NCBI RefSeq assembly: GCF_002288265.1
Contig: NZ_CP016778.1
Location: 806,001 to 870,000, forward strand
Reading direction: 5' to 3'
Origin: Candidatus Planktophila versatilis
GTDB taxonomy: Bacteria > Actinomycetota > Actinomycetes > Nanopelagicales > Nanopelagicaceae
DNA length: 64,000 bases
In this document: in pieces, positions 58,215 through 64,000 of the stretch
Position numbering within the stretch: position 1 is the first letter of the stretch
Layout of the letters: every line of letters starts with the position of its first letter
Notes under the pieces: model-generated
Databases searched by the model: none
What the model saw: only the letters and a program-made list of their open reading frames with translations
What the model was told of the DNA's origin: nothing
Translations under genes and position numbers: made by a program

Positions 58215-59799
58215 CCGACTTGCGACCCTGGCGTAGCAGACCAAAGGTAAGGGCATCTTCCAGCGCCATAGCCGAGGCGGCAATAACGTTCTCGTGTACA
58301 CCCACGGTATTCCACTCACCCTTTCCATCTGAAGTTTCAATCAGAACGCGAGTAACTGCCCCCGTGCCCAGGCGACCTTCCAGGATTCGCACTTTATAGT
58401 CAGTGAGTTCAAGTGCGGAAAGTTCTGGGTAAAGCTGATTGAGTCCGGCGCGAAGTGCAGTATCAAAAGCGTTCACCGGACCATTACCGACACCAGAACA
58501 TGTGATCTCTTTGCCTTGGGCGGTAACTGTTACCTCTGCTTTTGTCAGAATTACATTGTTGGCACCGCGTTCAGTTGTGGTGAGCCAGTGATCAATGGTG
58601 AAAAATGATGGGCGCTTCCCGGTTGCTTCTTCACGTAGCAAGAGTTCAAAAGAGGCATCGGCTGCTTCAAAGGTGAAGCCGCGAGCTTCCATCTCTTTAA
58701 CGCGCTCCACAACGCGACCGATGAGTTCGCGATCGCCATTGAGGTCAACTCCGAGTTCCATGGACTTTAATTCAACTGAAGCACGACCTGCCATATCGGA
58801 GACCAACATCCGCATATCGTTTCCAACAGATTCTGGGTCTTCATGTTGATATAGCGCCGGGTCAACTTTAATGGCAGATGCGTGAAGTCCGGCCTTATGT
58901 GCAAAGGCTGAGACACCGGTATATGGCTGGCGTGGTGATGGTGAAATATTGGTTACTTCAGCAACTGCATGGGAGATGCGAAATGCCTCACGCAGTGCGT
59001 TCTGGGGCAGAACTTCTTTCTTCTTCTTCAACTCAAAGTTAGCAATGATTGTGACCAGGTCAGCGTTACCTGTGCGCTCACCATAACCATTGAGTGTTCC
59101 CTGCACGTGTGTCACACCGGCCTTGACTGCAGCCATTGAATTAGCAACTGCGCAGCCGGTGTCATTGTGGCAATGGATACCAAGTCGAGCAGAAGATGCA
59201 CCGAGAATATCGTGCACCACATCCGCAATTTCATCAGGCAACATTCCACCGTTGGTATCACACAGTGCAATCACATCGGCGCCAGCTTCAGCTGCCACGC
59301 GAACTACTTCTAGAGCGTAGGCACGATTGGCACGATAGCCATCAAAGAAGTGCTCGGCATCAAGAAATACTCGCTGACCTTCTTGACGTAAGTGCGTCAC
59401 TGAATCGCGAATCATTTCTAAGTTTTCAGCCAGCGTTGTTTTCAGTGCTAGCTCAACGTGTCGGTCATATGACTTTGCCACCAGTGTTACGGCCGGCGCC
59501 CCAGAGTCACGAAGTGCGCCAAGTAATACATCATCGGCAGCTTTCACATTCGGGCGACGGGTTGCACCGAAAGCCACAAAGGTGGCGTTCTTAAGTTTTA
59601 ACTCTTTTTTTGCCAGAGCAAAGAATTCAGTATCTTTTGGGTTGGCACCTGGCCAGCCGCCTTCGATAAAGCCAACACCGAGATCATCAAGATGGCGGGC
59701 AATAGTGAGTTTGTCGTGAACTGAAAGGTTTAAGCCTTCTTGCTGCGCCCCATCTCGAAGGGTGGTGTCATAGATATGAAAGGCATCGCTGATGCTCAC
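58210..59799 (-). CDS. cimA: (R)-citramalate synthase
   Basis: CimA condenses pyruvate and acetyl-CoA to citramalate, giving 2-oxobutanoate for isoleucine without threonine. The 529-residue protein has IYDTTLRDGAQQEGLNLS (HMGL/DRE-TIM signature) near the N-terminus, HCHNDTGCAVANS, and a C-terminal LeuA dimer/allosteric domain. The length fits the long CimA type; a 2-isopropylmalate synthase relative is less likely. The start is GTG overlapping the ilvE stop (GTGA). Confidence 0.93.
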   Translation of the reverse strand: MSISDAFHIYDTTLRDGAQQEGLNLSVHDKLTIARHLDDLGVGFIEGGWPGANPKDTEFFALAKKELKLKNATFVAFGATRRPNVKAADDVLLGALRDSGAPAVTLVAKSYDRHVELALKTTLAENLEMIRDSVTHLRQEGQRVFLDAEHFFDGYRANRAYALEVVRVAAEAGADVIALCDTNGGMLPDEIADVVHDILGASSARLGIHCHNDTGCAVANSMAAVKAGVTHVQGTLNGYGERTGNADLVTIIANFELKKKKEVLPQNALREAFRISHAVAEVTNISPSPRQPYTGVSAFAHKAGLHASAIKVDPALYQHEDPESVGNDMRMLVSDMAGRASVELKSMELGVDLNGDRELIGRVVERVKEMEARGFTFEAADASFELLLREEATGKRPSFFTIDHWLTTTERGANNVILTKAEVTVTAQGKEITCSGVGNGPVNAFDTALRAGLNQLYPELSALELTDYKVRILEGRLGTGAVTRVLIETSDGKGEWNTVGVHENVIAASAMALEDALTFGLLRQGRKSE

Positions 59800-60878
59800 A
59801 GCGCAACCTTTTGCATCCAACCGTGCTTATCTTCCGTGGTGCCATGTTGGATTGCTAATAAATGGTTGCGAATCTGCATCGTGATGGTGCCGGGTTCACC
59901 GTCACCGGTTACCCAGGTGCCCATCGCAGATTTTGCTTGACCGACAGGTGAAACCACAGCGGCAGTTCCACAGGCAAAGATTTCGGTGATTTCACCGGAA
60001 GTCACACCTTCACGCCAGTCATCGATAGAGAGCATGACTTCCTCTGTCTTATAACCAAGGTCTTTGGCTACTGAAAGAATTGAGTCACGAGTAATTCCAG
60101 GCAACAAAGTTCCAGTTAACTTTGGAGTAATCACAGTTGCATCGGCGCCTTTACTTTTAACAAAGTAGAGGTTCATGCCGCCCATCTCTTCTATCCATTT
60201 ACGTTCTTTGGCATCAATCCAAACAACTTGATCGCAACCTTCTTTTGCGGCAGCTTTCTGTGCAATCAGTGAGGCTGCGTAGTTTCCGCCACACTTTGCT
60301 TCACCTGTTCCACCTTGAGCTGCGCGAACATATTCAGTAGAGATCCAGACAGAGACTGCCTTGGATGGATCAAAATATGCTCCTGCTGGAGTGGCAATAA
60401 GAAGATAGGTGGCCTTATTTGCTGGCCGCACACCGAGTCCAACTTCTGTTGCAATCATAAATGGGCGAATATAAAGAGCTTCTCCGATTTTTCCTGGAAC
60501 CCAACCAGCATCTTGTTTTACTAGAGTTTGAATTGTCTCTAAGAACAACGCTTCTGGCATTTCCGGAAGTGCAAGACGGTTGGCAGATTTAGCAAAGCGT
60601 CGAGCATTAGCTTCCGGGCGAAAGAGTGCGATGCCGCCATCAGGTTGGCGATAAGCCTTCATGCCTTCAAAGATTTCTTGTCCGTAATGAAAGACTGCAG
60701 TTGCCGGATCGAGAGTAATCGGGCCGTAAGGCTTGAGCTCTGGCTCTTGCCATCCCCCACTTTCAGTCCACTCACATACGACCATATGGTCGGTGTAATA
60801 CTTTCCAAAACCACAGTTGGCGACTTTTTCTTCGCGCTCTGCGGTAGGAACAGCGTGTGGATTAAGAGTGATCTTCAT
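59796..60878 (-). CDS. ilvE: Branched-chain amino acid aminotransferase
   Basis: IlvE performs the last step of Val, Leu and Ile synthesis with PLP. The 360-residue fold-type IV enzyme has EIFEGMKAYRQPDGGIALFRP near the N-terminus (in two parts), the PLP-lysine segment EAKCGGNYAASL, and ACGTAAVVSPVG. It follows the leuB stop with no gap and feeds the pathway completed by leuB and ilvC around it. Confidence 0.97.
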   Translation of the reverse strand: MKITLNPHAVPTAEREEKVANCGFGKYYTDHMVVCEWTESGGWQEPELKPYGPITLDPATAVFHYGQEIFEGMKAYRQPDGGIALFRPEANARRFAKSANRLALPEMPEALFLETIQTLVKQDAGWVPGKIGEALYIRPFMIATEVGLGVRPANKATYLLIATPAGAYFDPSKAVSVWISTEYVRAAQGGTGEAKCGGNYAASLIAQKAAAKEGCDQVVWIDAKERKWIEEMGGMNLYFVKSKGADATVITPKLTGTLLPGITRDSILSVAKDLGYKTEEVMLSIDDWREGVTSGEITEIFACGTAAVVSPVGQAKSAMGTWVTGDGEPGTITMQIRNHLLAIQHGTTEDKHGWMQKVAL

Positions 60879-61918
60879 TTACTTCACCAATGCTGCTAAC
60901 GCTGAACCCACTTCAGTGGTGCTGCGCTTTGTCGTCCCACGTGATGCGAGATCACTTGCGACAGCCTTTTCAACATCGCGCGCCGCATCATGGAGCTTTA
61001 AATGATCGAGCATCATGGAAATAGACATCACTGTCGCTGTTGGGTCAGCGATATTCTTACCAGCAATATCAGGTGCTGATCCGTGCACAGGTTCAAACAT
61101 GGATGGGAATTGACCTGTTGGGTTGATATTGCCAGAGGCGGCAAGTCCAATGCCACCACAAATTGCAGCTGCAATATCGGTCAAGATATCTCCGAAGAGA
61201 TTGTCTGTGACAACGACATCAAAGCGCTCTGGGTTGGTAACAAAGAACATAGAGGCAGCATCAACGTGTAAATAATCGGTAGTTACTGTTGGAAATTCCT
61301 TAGCAACTTCATTAAATGTGCGAGTCCAGAGACTGCCGGAACGAGTGAGCACGTTGTTCTTATGAACAAGTGTGAGCTTCTTACGTTCACGGTTGGCGGC
61401 GCGGGCAAAGGCATCACGAATAACACGCTCTGCACCCCGTCGGGTATTAAGTGACTCTTCAGTTGCAATCTCATAAGGTGTGCCTTCGGCAAGAAATCCA
61501 CCAGAACCGGCATATGGTCCTTCGGTACCTTCGCGCACAACGATGAAATCGATAGGGGCCTTGGTAGCAAGTGGACCTGTAACGCCAGGCATTAACTTTG
61601 CCGGACGCAAGTTGATGTAGTGATCAAATGCGAATCTGAGTTTAAGCAGAAGTCCGCGCTCGAGAATTCCGCTAGGAACAGTGGGATCTCCAACGGCTCC
61701 AAGCAAGATGACATCTGACTTAGCAAGCTCTGCCAGAACAGAATCTGGGAGTACTTCACCCGTGCGATGCCAATATCCGGCACCTAAGTCATAGTGATTC
61801 TTGTTGATGGTGAGGTCGTATTTAGTAGCAATGACATCAAGGACTTTAAGTCCTTCAGCAACTACTTCAGTACCGATTCCATCGCCGGCAATAACCGCGA
61901 GATTAATTGTGCGTGACA

Positions 61919-61919
<1 letters not shown>
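60879..61919 (-). CDS. leuB: 3-isopropylmalate dehydrogenase
   Basis: LeuB oxidises and decarboxylates 3-isopropylmalate in leucine synthesis. The 346-residue protein has [16 protein letters not shown] (8-23), the [10 protein letters not shown] loop, the substrate Lys in LVHKNNVL, and [16 protein letters not shown] with the metal aspartates. It overlaps serA by TAATG. leuC and leuD are at 12.3-14.3 kb. Confidence 0.97.

Positions 61920-64000
<2,081 letters not shown>

Overview
This 64 kb window looks like a core chromosomal segment from a streamlined, fairly low-GC actinobacterium. The freshwater acI/Nanopelagicales type (Planktophila-like) is the most likely match. The evidence is actinobacterial gene neighbourhoods (ftsK-rimO-pgsA-cinA-clgR-DUF3046-recA-recX; rnc-DUF177-sepIVA-coaD; dxr-rip-ispG; leuCD-ndgR), an HU protein with a Lys/Ala-rich tail, a mycoredoxin-like protein, roughly balanced base composition, very short spacers, many 1-4 nt start/stop overlaps, and no insertion sequence, prophage, CRISPR or tRNA that I can see. 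The lineage is an inference from gene order and composition; no database search was possible. No stretch longer than about 250 bases lacks a gene.

Layout. 1-7132 (minus): smc (cut by the left edge), rnc, rpmF, DUF177, a SepIVA-like coiled coil, coaD, rsmD, recG. 7284-15084: rpmB (+), thiL (-), a lone Lrp/AsnC effector domain (+), then ddl-gpsA-plsC, hup and leuCD (-), with the IclR regulator ndgR divergent (+). 15085-24079: recX-recA under a LexA box, yaaA (+), then DUF3046, TetR, clgR, pncC, pgsA, rimO, a RodZ-like protein and ftsK (-). 24129-33414: rnj-dapA-thyX, azlCD (+), mycoredoxin-like, dapB, M16 peptidase, pnp, rpsO. 33560-41939: ribF-truB-rbfA-infB-nusA-rimP, proS. 41961-50970: ispG, rip, dxr, potCBAD and an aminobutyraldehyde dehydrogenase. 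50974-57605: DinB-like, rlmN, cdsA, frr, pyrH, tsf, rpsB, xerC. 57687-64000: a small unknown gene, a small XRE regulator, then cimA-ilvE-leuB-serA-ilvC (ilvC cut by the right edge).

Functionally the window joins translation and ribosome assembly (rpsB, tsf, frr, rpsO, infB, nusA, rimP, rbfA, truB, rlmN, rimO, rsmD) with RNA decay (rnc, rnj, pnp), recombination and segregation (recA, recX, recG, xerC, ftsK, smc), cell-wall precursors (dapA, dapB, ddl), phospholipids (gpsA, plsC, cdsA, pgsA), isoprenoids (dxr, ispG), branched-chain amino acids and serine (leuBCD, ilvE, ilvC, cimA, serA), and polyamine uptake and oxidation.

I found no obviously new multi-gene system. The most informative observations concern expression signals. 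At least a dozen genes have a TANNNT box exactly 6-7 nt before the start codon and no ribosome binding site, which is the leaderless-mRNA signature. Two genes (rnc, recX) appear to need start codons other than ATG/GTG/TTG. The rpsB, pnp and rpsO leaders contain clear stem-loops.
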